A stretch of 50,072 nucleotides of DNA, taken from positions 1-50,072 of the forward strand of contig NZ_FNZV01000018.1 in assembly GCF_900109555.1 (NCBI RefSeq). Direction: 5' to 3'. Source of the DNA: Pacificibacter marinus. GTDB lineage: Bacteria; Pseudomonadota; Alphaproteobacteria; Rhodobacterales; Rhodobacteraceae. The notes beneath the pieces were generated by a model, which worked only from the letters and a program-made list of their open reading frames with translations, was not told where the DNA came from and ran no database searches. A program made the position numbers and the translations under genes. Shown here in pieces: positions 31,418-41,170 of the stretch. The first letter of the stretch is position 1. Each line of letters opens with the position of its first letter.

Positions 31418-33634
31418 ATGTCGATATTAAGTGATCGAACAGACGACCTTTTAGCCGCCTTGCCGCATGATGTTGCGCAGGATTTGGTCCATGGGCGCTT
31501 GAATGATCCGTTTCAATATCTTGGCTTACGTCCCTATGCTGACGGGTTTGCGTTGAATGTCTTTGTGCCAGAAGCAGATGCTTTACTGTGTTTGACGGGC
31601 GCAAATGATAAAGTGCAAATGACGCCTGTGCCTTTTGCCCCGGGTCTTTTTTGCGCACGTTTGGCCAAAGAGATGCCCTATAAAATTGAAGCACAATTTT
31701 CCGGTGCGCCTTGGGTTTTTGATGACCCTTATGCGTTTGCTCCAAGCTTGACCGCCGACGATCTTTATTACATTGGCGAAGGCTCGATGAAGCGTATTTG
31801 GGATGCGCTTGGCGCAACGCCTATGGTTCATCAAGGTATCAATGGCGTACGGTTTTCAGTTTGGGCACCAAACGCAGACCGCGTTGCAGTCGTCGGCGAT
31901 TTCAATGCTTGGGATGCGCGCCGTCATGGTATGCGCAGGCTCGGTGCCTCTGGCATTTGGGAAATTTTCATCCCCGAGGTGACCGTGGGAGAAGTCTATA
32001 AATTTGCAATTCGCGGCGCTGGTGGACAAGATTTGCCGTTAAAAGCTGACCCTATTGGGTTTGGGTCTGAACATCCGCCCAAAACGGGGTCCATTGTGCG
32101 CGATATTAAAGGCTTTGAGTGGGCCGATGCAGGGTGGATGGGCACCCGCGCAGAGTTGCAAAATATCGATGCACCGATTTCTATTTATGAGGTCAATCTG
32201 GCCAGCTGGAAACGCGCAGAGGGCAATCGTCCTTTGTCGTACACGGAACTTGCCAGCACTTTGATCGACTATGTCGCAGATATGGGATTTACCCATATTG
32301 AACTGATGCCGATTACGGAACACCCTTTTGATGGATCTTGGGGCTATCAACCGATTGGCATGTTTGCGCCCACTATCCGCCATGGCACGCCAGATGAATT
32401 TCGCGCGCTGGTTACAGCTGCACATGCCAAGGGGCTGGGTGTTTTACTTGATTGGGTGCCCGCACATTTCCCGACGGACATTCACGGTCTGGCACAGTTC
32501 GATGGCACAGCTTTGTACGAACATGCTGATCCGCACGAGGGGTTCCACCAAGATTGGAATACGCTAATTTATAACTTTGGCCGCAAAGAAGTGGCCAATT
32601 ATATGCGGTCTAACGCTTTGTATTGGCTAGAGGAATACCACCTTGATGGGCTGCGCGTTGATGCCGTGGCCTCAATGCTCTACCGCGATTATTCACGTAA
32701 TGATGGCGAATGGGTGCCCAACAAAGATGGCGGGCGCGAAAACTACGAGGCCATCGCATTCTTGCAAGGCGTCAACACTTTGGTCTACGGCGAGGTTGAT
32801 GGTGCCATGACCGTGGCCGAGGAAAGTACCGCCTTTCCGGGCGTGTCCACACCTGTTGATCACGGTGGGCTTGGGTTCGGGTTTAAGTGGAATATGGGGT
32901 GGATGAACGACACTCTGCGCTACATGGAAGAAGACCCGATCAATCGCAAATATCACCACCATTTGCTGACCCATTCGATCAGCTATGCCTATACTGAGAA
33001 CTTTGTTTTGCCGATCAGTCACGACGAAGTTGTGCATGGCAAAGGGTCAATGATCGACAAAATGCCCGGGAATGACTGGGAGCAATTCGCCAATCTGCGC
33101 GCCTATTATGGTTTCATGTGGACGCATCCGGGCAAAAAGCTTTTGTTCATGGGGCAGGAATTCGCACAGCGCGCAGAATGGAACCACAATCAAAGCTTGG
33201 ATTGGCATTTGTTGGATGCGCCTGCCCATGCGGGTATTCAGGCTTTGGTGCGCGATTTAAACCATGTCTACCGCGATACACCTGCATTGCATGTGAACGA
33301 CACGCGCCCCTCTGGCTTTGGCTGGATTGAGGGCGCGGATATCGACAATTCTATCTACGTGTATGTGCGTCACGGCAAAGCGGGCGATCCGCGCGTCGTA
33401 ATAGTTTTGAACATGACGCCGGTTGAACGCACAGGGCACCGTGTTGGTCTGCCTTGTGATGGATTTTGGCGCGAAGCGATCAATACGGATGCCGAAATTT
33501 ACGGAGGAGGCGGGCGTGGAAATCTGGGAGGGGTCCACGCCCAAGATGTTGAATGGATGGGGCAAACTCATTCCGTTGAATTGACAGTGCCACCACTTTC
33601 GGCAGTAATTTTAATTGAAGGGGAGGAGACATGA
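31418..33634 (+). CDS. glgB: 1,4-alpha-glucan branching enzyme
   Basis: A 738-residue branching enzyme, the normal full length. It has an N-terminal CBM48-type module (about 120-220, [20 protein letters not shown]), then the GH13 barrel with [36 protein letters not shown] (Asp nucleophile), [10 protein letters not shown] (acid/base Glu) and [13 protein letters not shown]. It introduces alpha-1,6 branches into glycogen. It overlaps glgC by 4 bp and leads the biosynthetic operon glgBCAX-pgm. The ribosome-binding site before the ATG is poor. The 158-bp gap upstream probably holds the operon promoter, with an AT-rich TATAAA near 31389. Confidence 0.95.
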   Translation: MSILSDRTDDLLAALPHDVAQDLVHGRLNDPFQYLGLRPYADGFALNVFVPEADALLCLTGANDKVQMTPVPFAPGLFCARLAKEMPYKIEAQFSGAPWVFDDPYAFAPSLTADDLYYIGEGSMKRIWDALGATPMVHQGINGVRFSVWAPNADRVAVVGDFNAWDARRHGMRRLGASGIWEIFIPEVTVGEVYKFAIRGAGGQDLPLKADPIGFGSEHPPKTGSIVRDIKGFEWADAGWMGTRAELQNIDAPISIYEVNLASWKRAEGNRPLSYTELASTLIDYVADMGFTHIELMPITEHPFDGSWGYQPIGMFAPTIRHGTPDEFRALVTAAHAKGLGVLLDWVPAHFPTDIHGLAQFDGTALYEHADPHEGFHQDWNTLIYNFGRKEVANYMRSNALYWLEEYHLDGLRVDAVASMLYRDYSRNDGEWVPNKDGGRENYEAIAFLQGVNTLVYGEVDGAMTVAEESTAFPGVSTPVDHGGLGFGFKWNMGWMNDTLRYMEEDPINRKYHHHLLTHSISYAYTENFVLPISHDEVVHGKGSMIDKMPGNDWEQFANLRAYYGFMWTHPGKKLLFMGQEFAQRAEWNHNQSLDWHLLDAPAHAGIQALVRDLNHVYRDTPALHVNDTRPSGFGWIEGADIDNSIYVYVRHGKAGDPRVVIVLNMTPVERTGHRVGLPCDGFWREAINTDAEIYGGGGRGNLGGVHAQDVEWMGQTHSVELTVPPLSAVILIEGEET

Positions 33635-34905
33635 TGAAGCCGACACCAAACATGCGTTTGTCAAACCGCGCTATGGCTTTTGTGCTTGCGGGCGGGCGGG
33701 GCAGCCGTTTGAAAGAGCTGACAGATAACCGTGCCAAGCCTGCGGTTTATTTTGGCGGCAAAACTCGTATCGTCGACTTTGCCTTATCAAATGCGCTCAA
33801 TTCCGGCATTCGCAAAATGGCAATTGCGACACAGTATAAGGCGCACAGTTTGATCCGCCATTGTCAGCGTGGCTGGGGGTTCTTACGGGCCGAGCGCAAC
33901 GAGTTTTTGGACATTCTGCCTGCGTCGCAGCGTATCTCTGAGGAAAAATGGTATTTGGGAACGGCAGATGCTGTGACGCAAAATGTCGACATTATCGACA
34001 GCTATGGTATTGATTTTATTGTTATCCTTGCTGGTGACCATATCTATAAGATGGATTACGAAATCATGTTGCAGCAGCACTTGGATGAGGGCGCAGACGT
34101 GACCATCGGGTGTTTGACTGTCCCACGAATGGAAGCCACGGCGTTTGGTGTGATGCATTGTGACGCCAAAGATCGCATCACTGAGTTCTTGGAAAAACCG
34201 GCCGATCCGCCCTGCATTCCGGGTGATCCCGATCACGCTTTGGCGTCGATGGGCATCTATGTGTTTCGTTGGGAGTTCTTGCGTGAATTACTGCTCAAAG
34301 ACATGAGCGATACCAATTCGAGCCACGATTTTGGCAATGATATTATCCCACAGATCGTCAAAGGTGGTAAAGCCATTGCCCACCGTTTTGAGGACAGTTG
34401 TGTCACCACGGGGCTAGAGGTCGAACCATATTGGCGCGATGTGGGCACGATTGATGCATTTTGGCAGGCCAATATTGACCTGACGCAATTTACACCTCCG
34501 CTGGATTTATACGACAACACTTGGCCGATTTGGACCTATGCCGAAAGCGTGCCGCCCGCAAAATTTATTCATGACGAAGCAGATCGTCGTGGCATGGCGG
34601 TGTCATCGCTGATTTCAGGGGGCTGCATTGTGTCTGGCTCTGAAATTCGTGAATCCTTGCTGTTCACAGGTGTGCGCAGTCATTCCTATTCATCGCTCGA
34701 TCAAGTTGTGGCCTTGCCGTATGTGCAGGTGGGGCGTCAGGCACAGTTGAGCAAATGTGTGGTGGACCGCGGCGTGATTATTCCTGATGGGTTGGTCGTT
34801 GGCCAAGACCCTGTGGACGACGCAAAATGGTTCCGTCGTACTGAGGATGGTGTGGTTTTGATCACCCAAACGATGATCGACAAACGTAATGCCGCGCTGG
34901 AGTGA
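33631..34905 (+). CDS. glgC: Glucose-1-phosphate adenylyltransferase
   Basis: A 424-residue ADP-glucose pyrophosphorylase. The N-terminal nucleotidyl-transfer motif is [20 protein letters not shown], followed by [26 protein letters not shown] near residue 110, HIYKMDYE, the glucose-1-phosphate site EFLEKPADP near 190, and a left-handed beta-helix at the C-terminus. It makes ADP-glucose, the committed and usually allosterically controlled step of glycogen synthesis. Its ATG overlaps the glgB stop, and it is followed by glgA within a few bases. Confidence 0.96.
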   Translation: MMKPTPNMRLSNRAMAFVLAGGRGSRLKELTDNRAKPAVYFGGKTRIVDFALSNALNSGIRKMAIATQYKAHSLIRHCQRGWGFLRAERNEFLDILPASQRISEEKWYLGTADAVTQNVDIIDSYGIDFIVILAGDHIYKMDYEIMLQQHLDEGADVTIGCLTVPRMEATAFGVMHCDAKDRITEFLEKPADPPCIPGDPDHALASMGIYVFRWEFLRELLLKDMSDTNSSHDFGNDIIPQIVKGGKAIAHRFEDSCVTTGLEVEPYWRDVGTIDAFWQANIDLTQFTPPLDLYDNTWPIWTYAESVPPAKFIHDEADRRGMAVSSLISGGCIVSGSEIRESLLFTGVRSHSYSSLDQVVALPYVQVGRQAQLSKCVVDRGVIIPDGLVVGQDPVDDAKWFRRTEDGVVLITQTMIDKRNAALE

Positions 34906-34910
34906 TAAAG

Positions 34911-36341
34911 ATGCGTAATGTTCTTTCCGTGACCTCTGAATGTGTGCCCCTCGTGAAAACGGGGGGCCTTGCGGATGTGGCGGGGGCTTTGCCCGCTGCT
35001 GTGGCTGACCACGGATGGGACATGCGTACACTTTTGCCAGCGTATACTGGCCTGATCAAAAAAGCCGCCGCGCGTAAAGTGCTGTGGCAATCTGACGATC
35101 TGTTCGGCGGACCTGCACGGGTGTTGATGGGCACGGCAGGTGGCAATGTCATTTTGCTGCTGGATGCGCCGCATTTGTATGACCGCGAAGGCGGGCCTTA
35201 CGGCAATCCGACCGATTTTTCTGACAATCCGCAACGCTTTGCCGCGCTGTCTTTTGTCGCCGCAGAAATTGCGCGCACTGGGTTAAGCGATGGTTGGACG
35301 CCGGAAGTGGTTCATGCGCATGATTGGCAAGCTGGTCTTGTGGCGACCTATTTGAAATATGGCCCCCCTTGTGATGTGGGCACTGTGATGACGGTACATA
35401 ATATCGCGTTTCAAGGCCTTGCACCTGCTGCCATGCTTGGCACTTTGGGTCTGCCGATCGATGCTTTTAATGCTGAGGAATTGGAATACTGGGGGCAGAT
35501 CAGCACGTTAAAAGCGGGTCTGGTGCATGCAGATGCCATCACCACAGTGAGCCCGACCTATGCCGCTGAATTGATGCGGCCTGAGTTCGGTATGGGGCTT
35601 GAAGGCGTCTTGTCCGCGCGTGCTAGCGTGCTGTCTGGCGTTCTCAATGGTATCGATATGGATGTTTGGAACCCTGCATCTGACCCTGAAATCATACCGT
35701 ATTCTGCGAAATCTTTGACGGGTAAAAAGAAAAATCGCACAGCTTTGATGTCGGAATTTGGCTTGTCGTCTGTTGAGGGACCACTTGCGATTGTCGTCAG
35801 CCGTTTGACATCGCAAAAAGGCATGGATTTGATCGCTAATGCTGCCGAAGATTTTGTCGCGAACGGTGGCGCTTTGGCCATTTTGGGCAGTGGTGATCCG
35901 CAGATCGAAGATGCGCTGCGTTTGCTGGCGCGCAACCATCCGGGCAAGGTGGGGTTGCGCATCGGTTATGACGAGGCTTTGTCACACCGTATGTTTGCAG
36001 GTGGAGATGTTGTGTTGGTGCCTTCGCGGTTTGAACCTTGTGGTCTGACCCAACTGTACGGGCTGCGTTATGGCACGGTGCCTGTGGTCGCGGCCACGGG
36101 GGGCTTGGCGGATTCTGTGGTGAACTACAATGTCGCGGCGGCCCAAATGGGTGTCGCAACAGGGTTTCAATTTCATCCAATTGACCAACTTTCATTCACT
36201 CAGTGTTTGCGCGGGGTCATTGATGCCTTTTCTCGCACATCAGACTGGACTCGCTTGCAAAAGCGCGGGATGAACCAGAACCTAGGCTGGGATGCGTCAT
36301 CGGCGACCTATGCCACCCTCTATGAACGAGTGACCAAGTGA
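34911..36341 (+). CDS. glgA: Glycogen synthase (ADP-glucose type)
   Basis: A 476-residue GT5 glycosyltransferase starting MRNVLSVTSECVPLVKTGGL, where KTGG is the ADP-glucose-binding motif. HDWQAGL is near residue 140, and the C-terminal domain has SRLTSQKGMDL and the conserved PSRFEPCGLTQLYGLRYGTV block. I use the ATG at 34911, 9 nt after GGAG; a GTG at 34902 overlaps the glgC stop but lacks family similarity. It elongates glycogen chains from ADP-glucose. It overlaps glgX by 4 bp. Confidence 0.96.
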   Translation: MRNVLSVTSECVPLVKTGGLADVAGALPAAVADHGWDMRTLLPAYTGLIKKAAARKVLWQSDDLFGGPARVLMGTAGGNVILLLDAPHLYDREGGPYGNPTDFSDNPQRFAALSFVAAEIARTGLSDGWTPEVVHAHDWQAGLVATYLKYGPPCDVGTVMTVHNIAFQGLAPAAMLGTLGLPIDAFNAEELEYWGQISTLKAGLVHADAITTVSPTYAAELMRPEFGMGLEGVLSARASVLSGVLNGIDMDVWNPASDPEIIPYSAKSLTGKKKNRTALMSEFGLSSVEGPLAIVVSRLTSQKGMDLIANAAEDFVANGGALAILGSGDPQIEDALRLLARNHPGKVGLRIGYDEALSHRMFAGGDVVLVPSRFEPCGLTQLYGLRYGTVPVVAATGGLADSVVNYNVAAAQMGVATGFQFHPIDQLSFTQCLRGVIDAFSRTSDWTRLQKRGMNQNLGWDASSATYATLYERVTK

Positions 36342-38467
36342 TCTTTGATCTAAAGCACGACTTGCCGACCAAGCTTAAAAACCATTCTCTTTCTGCAGGT
36401 CGCCCTGATCCTATTGGGGCAACATTTGATGGTCAGGGCGTCAATTTTGCGGTCTTTTCAGAGCACGCAGAAAAGGTAGAATTGTGTTTGTTTTCACAAG
36501 ATGGTTCCACTGAAATCGCGCGTATCCCACTGTTGGAACGCCACGGTGATGTGTGGCATATTTATGTTGCGGGGCTGACGCCGGGCACCAGCTACGGGTA
36601 CCGTGTGCATGGGGCGTATGAACCAGAGCAAGGTCACCGGTTTAACCCCAATAAATTGCTGCTTGATCCCTATGCCAAGCGTCTGTCAGGTGCGCTTGAT
36701 TGGAACGATGCAATCATGGGGTACACGATCGGGGCCAAGACCAAGGATTTAAGTTTCGACCCCAGAGATTCCGCCCCCTATGTGCCGCGCAGTATTGTTG
36801 TGGACCCAAGTTTTCAATGGGGCGATGATCGTTCTCCCGAAACGTCTCCGTCTGAAACCGTGATTTACGAGGCCCATGTCAAAGGCATGACGGCTGAGTT
36901 CCCGGGTTTGGATGACACGCAGCGGGGGCATTTTTTGGGAATGTCCTCAGAGCCTGTGCTGGAATACCTAACTAAGCTCGGGGTGACGACGGTGCAATTG
37001 ATGCCCGTACATGCGTTTCTGGATGATAAGTTTTTGCTTGAGGAAAAACTGACCAACTATTGGGGGTATCAATCCATCGGATTTTTTGCGCCAGAGCCAC
37101 GCTATATGACCAAACGGGGCATTTGGGAATTCCAAACCATGGTGCGCCGGTTTCATTCCGCTGGGATCGAAGTGATCTTGGATGTGGTGTATAACCACTC
37201 TGGCGAGGGCAACGAATTTGGCCCAACGCTGTCGTTCAAAGGGCTAGACAACAAATCTTATTACCGTTTGGCTGAGAATGAACGCCACTATATTAATGAT
37301 ACGGGCACTGGAAACACGCTGAATGTGCGACACCCGATGGTGCTGCGTATGATCATGGACAGTCTGCGCTATTGGGTTGAAGTCATGCACGTGGATGGCT
37401 TTCGCTTTGATTTGGCCACTGTATTGGGCCGTGAAGCCGAAGGGTTCAATCGCAAAGGCGGCTTCTTGGATGCGCTGGGACAAGACCCTGTGCTGGGCAA
37501 AGTCAAACTGATCGCAGAGCCGTGGGACCTTGGGCCCGGTGGGTATCAGCTTGGCAACTGGCCGCATCCGTTTTTGGAATACAACGACAAATTTCGCGAT
37601 GATCTGCGCAAATTTTGGCGTGGGGATGAGGGCATGATGGCCAATTTGGGCAAGCGGCTTTTGGGCAGTGCTATGACCTTTGATCATTCCGGTCGCGCCG
37701 CCACATCGTCGATCAACTTTGTCACCTGTCATGATGGTATGACATTGCGCGATGTTGTCAGCTATGATGGCAAACACAATGATGCCAATGGCGAAGACAA
37801 CCGTGATGGTAAAGACGACAATTACTCAGACAATATGGGGTTTGAGGGGGCTACGGATGCCCCTAATGTCAACGCCATCCGCGCGCAACGCCAACGTAAT
37901 TTGCTTGCCTGTTCGTTCTTGTCGCAAGGCACGCCGATGATTTTGGCGGGCGACGAAATTGGTAATACGCAAAACGGCAACAACAATACCTTTGGCCAAG
38001 ACAATCCGATTGGCTGGGTCAATTGGGCAGATGCTGATGAACACCTTTTGGCCTTTGTGCAGAAGCTCACCAAGCTACGCCGTGATCACAATGTGCTGCG
38101 TCAAAAACGGTTTTTGCATTCTCGCCCGCGCCTGAAAGACGGCAAACCTGATGTGTTTTGGCGTATGCCAGATGGCACACCGCCCACGTCTGAAGAGTGG
38201 GAAAGCACACAGACCAAAACCATGTGCACTGAAATTCGTACCTCTTTTGGCACGCCCGAATACCGTGCGTCTGATGATGTGCTGTTTTTGGTGATCAACA
38301 ACGACGGCGATACCAATGTCACTTTGCCGCCATGTGGGGACACTAAGACTTGGGAATTGATCTTGGATACATCCGCACCTGATGCGGGGGCGCAATGTGT
38401 CGCGGGGACGACAACCTTGGTTCGGGCCGCTTCGGTCTGTGTTTTTGCCCAAATGCCTATTGCTTAA
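36338..38467 (+). CDS. glgX: Glycogen debranching enzyme
   Basis: A 709-residue GH13 isoamylase-type enzyme. The N-terminal CBM48 module has GRPDPIGATFDGQGVNFAVF. The barrel carries VVYNHSGEGNEFGPT (region I), HVDGFRFDLATVLGRE (Asp nucleophile), KLIAEPWDLGPGGYQ (acid/base Glu) and NFVTCHDGMTLRDVVSY (region IV). It hydrolyses alpha-1,6 branches of phosphorylase limit dextrin. The only fitting start is a GTG at 36338 whose GTGA overlaps the glgA stop. No glycogen phosphorylase gene was seen in the window, so that degradative partner is elsewhere. Confidence 0.95.
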   Translation: MIFDLKHDLPTKLKNHSLSAGRPDPIGATFDGQGVNFAVFSEHAEKVELCLFSQDGSTEIARIPLLERHGDVWHIYVAGLTPGTSYGYRVHGAYEPEQGHRFNPNKLLLDPYAKRLSGALDWNDAIMGYTIGAKTKDLSFDPRDSAPYVPRSIVVDPSFQWGDDRSPETSPSETVIYEAHVKGMTAEFPGLDDTQRGHFLGMSSEPVLEYLTKLGVTTVQLMPVHAFLDDKFLLEEKLTNYWGYQSIGFFAPEPRYMTKRGIWEFQTMVRRFHSAGIEVILDVVYNHSGEGNEFGPTLSFKGLDNKSYYRLAENERHYINDTGTGNTLNVRHPMVLRMIMDSLRYWVEVMHVDGFRFDLATVLGREAEGFNRKGGFLDALGQDPVLGKVKLIAEPWDLGPGGYQLGNWPHPFLEYNDKFRDDLRKFWRGDEGMMANLGKRLLGSAMTFDHSGRAATSSINFVTCHDGMTLRDVVSYDGKHNDANGEDNRDGKDDNYSDNMGFEGATDAPNVNAIRAQRQRNLLACSFLSQGTPMILAGDEIGNTQNGNNNTFGQDNPIGWVNWADADEHLLAFVQKLTKLRRDHNVLRQKRFLHSRPRLKDGKPDVFWRMPDGTPPTSEEWESTQTKTMCTEIRTSFGTPEYRASDDVLFLVINNDGDTNVTLPPCGDTKTWELILDTSAPDAGAQCVAGTTTLVRAASVCVFAQMPIA

Positions 38468-38479
38468 AGGAATTTTGCT

Positions 38480-40105
38480 ATGACGATGACAACGATCCAA
38501 ACTGCACCAATCGATGGCCAAAAGCCTGGCACCTCTGGTTTGCGCAAAAAAACCCGTGTGTTCATGGGGCAGCATTATTTAGAGAATTTCGTGCAAGCCA
38601 TCTTTGATGGGATTGGCGGGGTTGCAGGCAAAACCTTGATTGTTGGTGGCGATGGGCGGTTTTACAACGACACAGCGACCGAGACAATTCTGCGCATGGC
38701 AGCCGCAAATGGAGCGGCCAAAGTCATTGCTGGCCAAAATGGTTTGTTGTCCACTCCAGCTGCGTCGCATTTGATCCGCTCGATGAAAACAGATGGCGGA
38801 ATTATTTTATCCGCAAGCCACAATCCCGGCGGCATTGATGAAGATTTCGGCATTAAATTCAATATGCCCAACGGTGGTCCCGCCCCTGAAAGCGTCACGA
38901 ACGCTATTTTTGATGTGACAAAAACCATCGAAACTTACCAGATTTATAATGGCGATACCGTTGATCTGTCCACGCTTGGTCACAGCGCATTGGGCGAAAT
39001 GCAGATCGAAATCGTTGATCCCGTCTCAGCCTATGTCGACTTGATGCAGACACTGTTTGATTTTCCCGCCATCAAGGCGATGATTGCCAGCGGTACAAAA
39101 ATCCGCTTTGACGCGATGAATGCCATCACCGGCCCCTATGCTTCTGCCATTATCGAAGACTTGCTGGGCGCCACCAAAGGGTCAGTCGTGCATGGCACGC
39201 CTTTGCCAGACTTTGGCGGTATGCACCCTGATCCCAATCCAACGTGGGCGCATGAGTTGATGGACGAAATGATGGGGTCAGATGCGCCTGCGTTTGGTTG
39301 TGCCTCGGATGGGGATGGCGACCGTAATATGATTGTGGGGCCAAATTGCTATGTCAGCCCATCAGACAGCTTGGCCGTGATCGCTGCCAATGCCACTGTG
39401 GCACCGGGCTATGCGGGCGGTCTCAAAGGCGTGGCGCGCTCTATGCCGACTTCTGCCGCGGTCGACCGTGTGGCGGATGCGCTTGGGATTGAATGTTACG
39501 AGACGCCGACGGGCTGGAAATTCTTTGGGAACTTGATGGACGATGGCCGCGTGTCTTTGTGTGGCGAAGAAAGCTTTGGCACTGGGTCTGACCATGTGCG
39601 CGAGAAAGATGGTGTTTGGGCTGTGTTGATGTGGCTTAATATCATGGCGAGCACCAAAAAATCTGTGCCACAAATCATGCAAGATCACTGGGAAAAATTC
39701 GGTCGCAACTATTATTCTCGCCACGATTTTGAGGCGATTGAAACCGACAAAGCCGACGCGATGATTACCGCTTTGCGTGGTAAATTGGCGGGGCTTTCGG
39801 GGCAAACTTTTGGCACGCTTACAATCGAGACTGCGGATGATTATTCATATCTTGATCCCGTGGATGGCAGCACGTCTGCGCATCAAGGGGTGCGTGTGGT
39901 GTTTAAAGGCGGCGCACGTTTTGTGGTGCGTTTGTCGGGCACGGGCACGTCAGGTGCGACGATGCGGCTATATGCTGAAAAGCTTGATATGACGAATTTC
40001 AACCAAGACCCGCAGGTGGCTTTGGCCGATGTTCTGAGCGTGGCGCATGAAATCATTCAAACCGAAGCTTTTTCAGGCCGAACCGCGCCGGATGTTGTGA
40101 CCTGA
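38480..40105 (+). CDS. pgm: Phosphoglucomutase (alpha-D-glucose phosphate-specific)
   Basis: A 541-residue alpha-D-phosphohexomutase of the eukaryote-like PGM branch found in alphaproteobacteria. The phosphoserine loop is GGIILSASHNPGG near residue 115, the magnesium loop ASDGDGDRNMI near 275, the sugar loop CGEESFGTGSDHVREKDG near 355, and the phosphate-binding RLSGTGTSGATMRLY near 495. It interconverts glucose 6-phosphate and glucose 1-phosphate, the substrate of GlgC. AAGGAAT precedes the ATG, 12 bp behind glgX. It is the last gene of the glycogen operon, 27 bp from a convergent gene with no visible terminator. Confidence 0.95.
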   Translation: MTMTTIQTAPIDGQKPGTSGLRKKTRVFMGQHYLENFVQAIFDGIGGVAGKTLIVGGDGRFYNDTATETILRMAAANGAAKVIAGQNGLLSTPAASHLIRSMKTDGGIILSASHNPGGIDEDFGIKFNMPNGGPAPESVTNAIFDVTKTIETYQIYNGDTVDLSTLGHSALGEMQIEIVDPVSAYVDLMQTLFDFPAIKAMIASGTKIRFDAMNAITGPYASAIIEDLLGATKGSVVHGTPLPDFGGMHPDPNPTWAHELMDEMMGSDAPAFGCASDGDGDRNMIVGPNCYVSPSDSLAVIAANATVAPGYAGGLKGVARSMPTSAAVDRVADALGIECYETPTGWKFFGNLMDDGRVSLCGEESFGTGSDHVREKDGVWAVLMWLNIMASTKKSVPQIMQDHWEKFGRNYYSRHDFEAIETDKADAMITALRGKLAGLSGQTFGTLTIETADDYSYLDPVDGSTSAHQGVRVVFKGGARFVVRLSGTGTSGATMRLYAEKLDMTNFNQDPQVALADVLSVAHEIIQTEAFSGRTAPDVVT

Positions 40106-40132
40106 CGCAGGTCGCTCTTTGATTTCATACCT

Positions 40133-40963
40133 TTACAGGTTCCAAATACGCGTTGCGTTTTGGTTATGGAACTTTGCCAATTCATCGGCGGATGCCCCAA
40201 TGGTCAGCGCATGGGTGACTGCAACCCACTGTTCGAGTGATGCATTTAACGTACATACTGGGCTGTCCGAACCCCATACGACCCTGTCCCAGCCAAAGGC
40301 TTGGATGATGTGTTCCACGTAGGGGCGCAGTGTGTCCAAGGTCCAATTTGGGTTTGCATAAGCTGTAATCCCTGAAATTTTGGCACAAACATTTGGGCGC
40401 CTCGAAAGGTCGGTGATCGCATTGGCCCAGCTTTCAAACTCACCGCTTGCGATGTCTGGAACGCCGCAGTGATCAAGCACAAATCGCGTGTGCTCGGCAG
40501 CGTCAGCAAGAGCGCACGCGATAGGCAGCTGCCTTGCCGCGACGCAGATATCAAAGGGTAGGCCTGCCGCGCCAATCTTGCGTATATTGCTGCGAAAGTT
40601 TTCTGCGCGTGACAGGTCATCGGGCATGACATGCAATACACGGCGCAACCCTTTGACTGTGGTTTTATCTAAGCCTTCGAGAAAGGCGTCAAAGCCTGCA
40701 TCCTCTGGTCGCGCGGATGAAATGGCCCCGCATAGTAAGCTGTCTTTTTGCGTCATCAACTGCGCGACCATGCAGGTTTCGTTATCGATGTCATTGGCCG
40801 CAACATCCACTTCCATATGCAACGCTCGGGTGATGCCCATCCGTTTGGCAAGGGCCGCGTAGGCTGCGTAGGTCCAGTCTTGGTCAAGCGCTGGTGTGCC
40901 CGACAACCACGGATAGCTCAGTCGTGTGCGGTCAATGAGATGAAGATGGGTATCAATGAGCAT
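40133..40963 (-). CDS. Amidohydrolase, L-fuconolactonase-like
   Basis: A 276-residue member of the COG3618 amidohydrolase group. It opens with LIDTHLHLIDRTRLSYPWLS, has the conserved metal or active-site residues in FVLDHCGVPD near residue 165 and VVWGSDSPVC near 245, and lacks the carboxylated Lys of larger amidohydrolases, as usual here. Characterised members open L-fucono-1,5-lactone and related sugar lactones, as does Campylobacter Cj0487 of the fuc locus. AAGGAAAC precedes the ATG. It is divergent from an ABC sugar operon that contains the remaining fucose-type genes, so it probably hydrolyses the lactone made by a sugar 1-dehydrogenase. Confidence 0.85.
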   Translation of the reverse strand: MLIDTHLHLIDRTRLSYPWLSGTPALDQDWTYAAYAALAKRMGITRALHMEVDVAANDIDNETCMVAQLMTQKDSLLCGAISSARPEDAGFDAFLEGLDKTTVKGLRRVLHVMPDDLSRAENFRSNIRKIGAAGLPFDICVAARQLPIACALADAAEHTRFVLDHCGVPDIASGEFESWANAITDLSRRPNVCAKISGITAYANPNWTLDTLRPYVEHIIQAFGWDRVVWGSDSPVCTLNASLEQWVAVTHALTIGASADELAKFHNQNATRIWNL

Positions 40964-41023
40964 TTTTGTTTCCTTGCAGGTCCAGAGTGGCTCAATTTTT
41001 CAGCGAATTTGGCGGGAGTCCAT

Positions 41024-41143
41024 CTTGACTCGGGATAAAAGTCAAGTTTAGATATGAAATGAGCTTCCGAATATAAAATTTATACACTTTGGTGTGCTGA
41101 ATTCAAAAATGGGAGCCTAGGGAATGGGTCAAGGCGAACTTGA
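41024..41143. promoter_or_regulatory. TCAAG/CTTGA inverted repeats in the fucose-locus promoter region
   Basis: The 207-bp divergent gap holds CTTGAC (41024-41029) facing GTCAAG (41041-41046), and further on TCAAG-GCGAA-CTTGA (41129-41143). The first pair overlaps a possible -35 element TTGACT (41025-41030). The recurring half-site suggests a dedicated regulator for the ABC operon and the lactonase. No GGTATACC site occurs here. The regulator gene is not in the window. Confidence 0.45.
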
Positions 41144-41170
41144 TCCGCCTGAGTTCAGGGAGGACTACCA

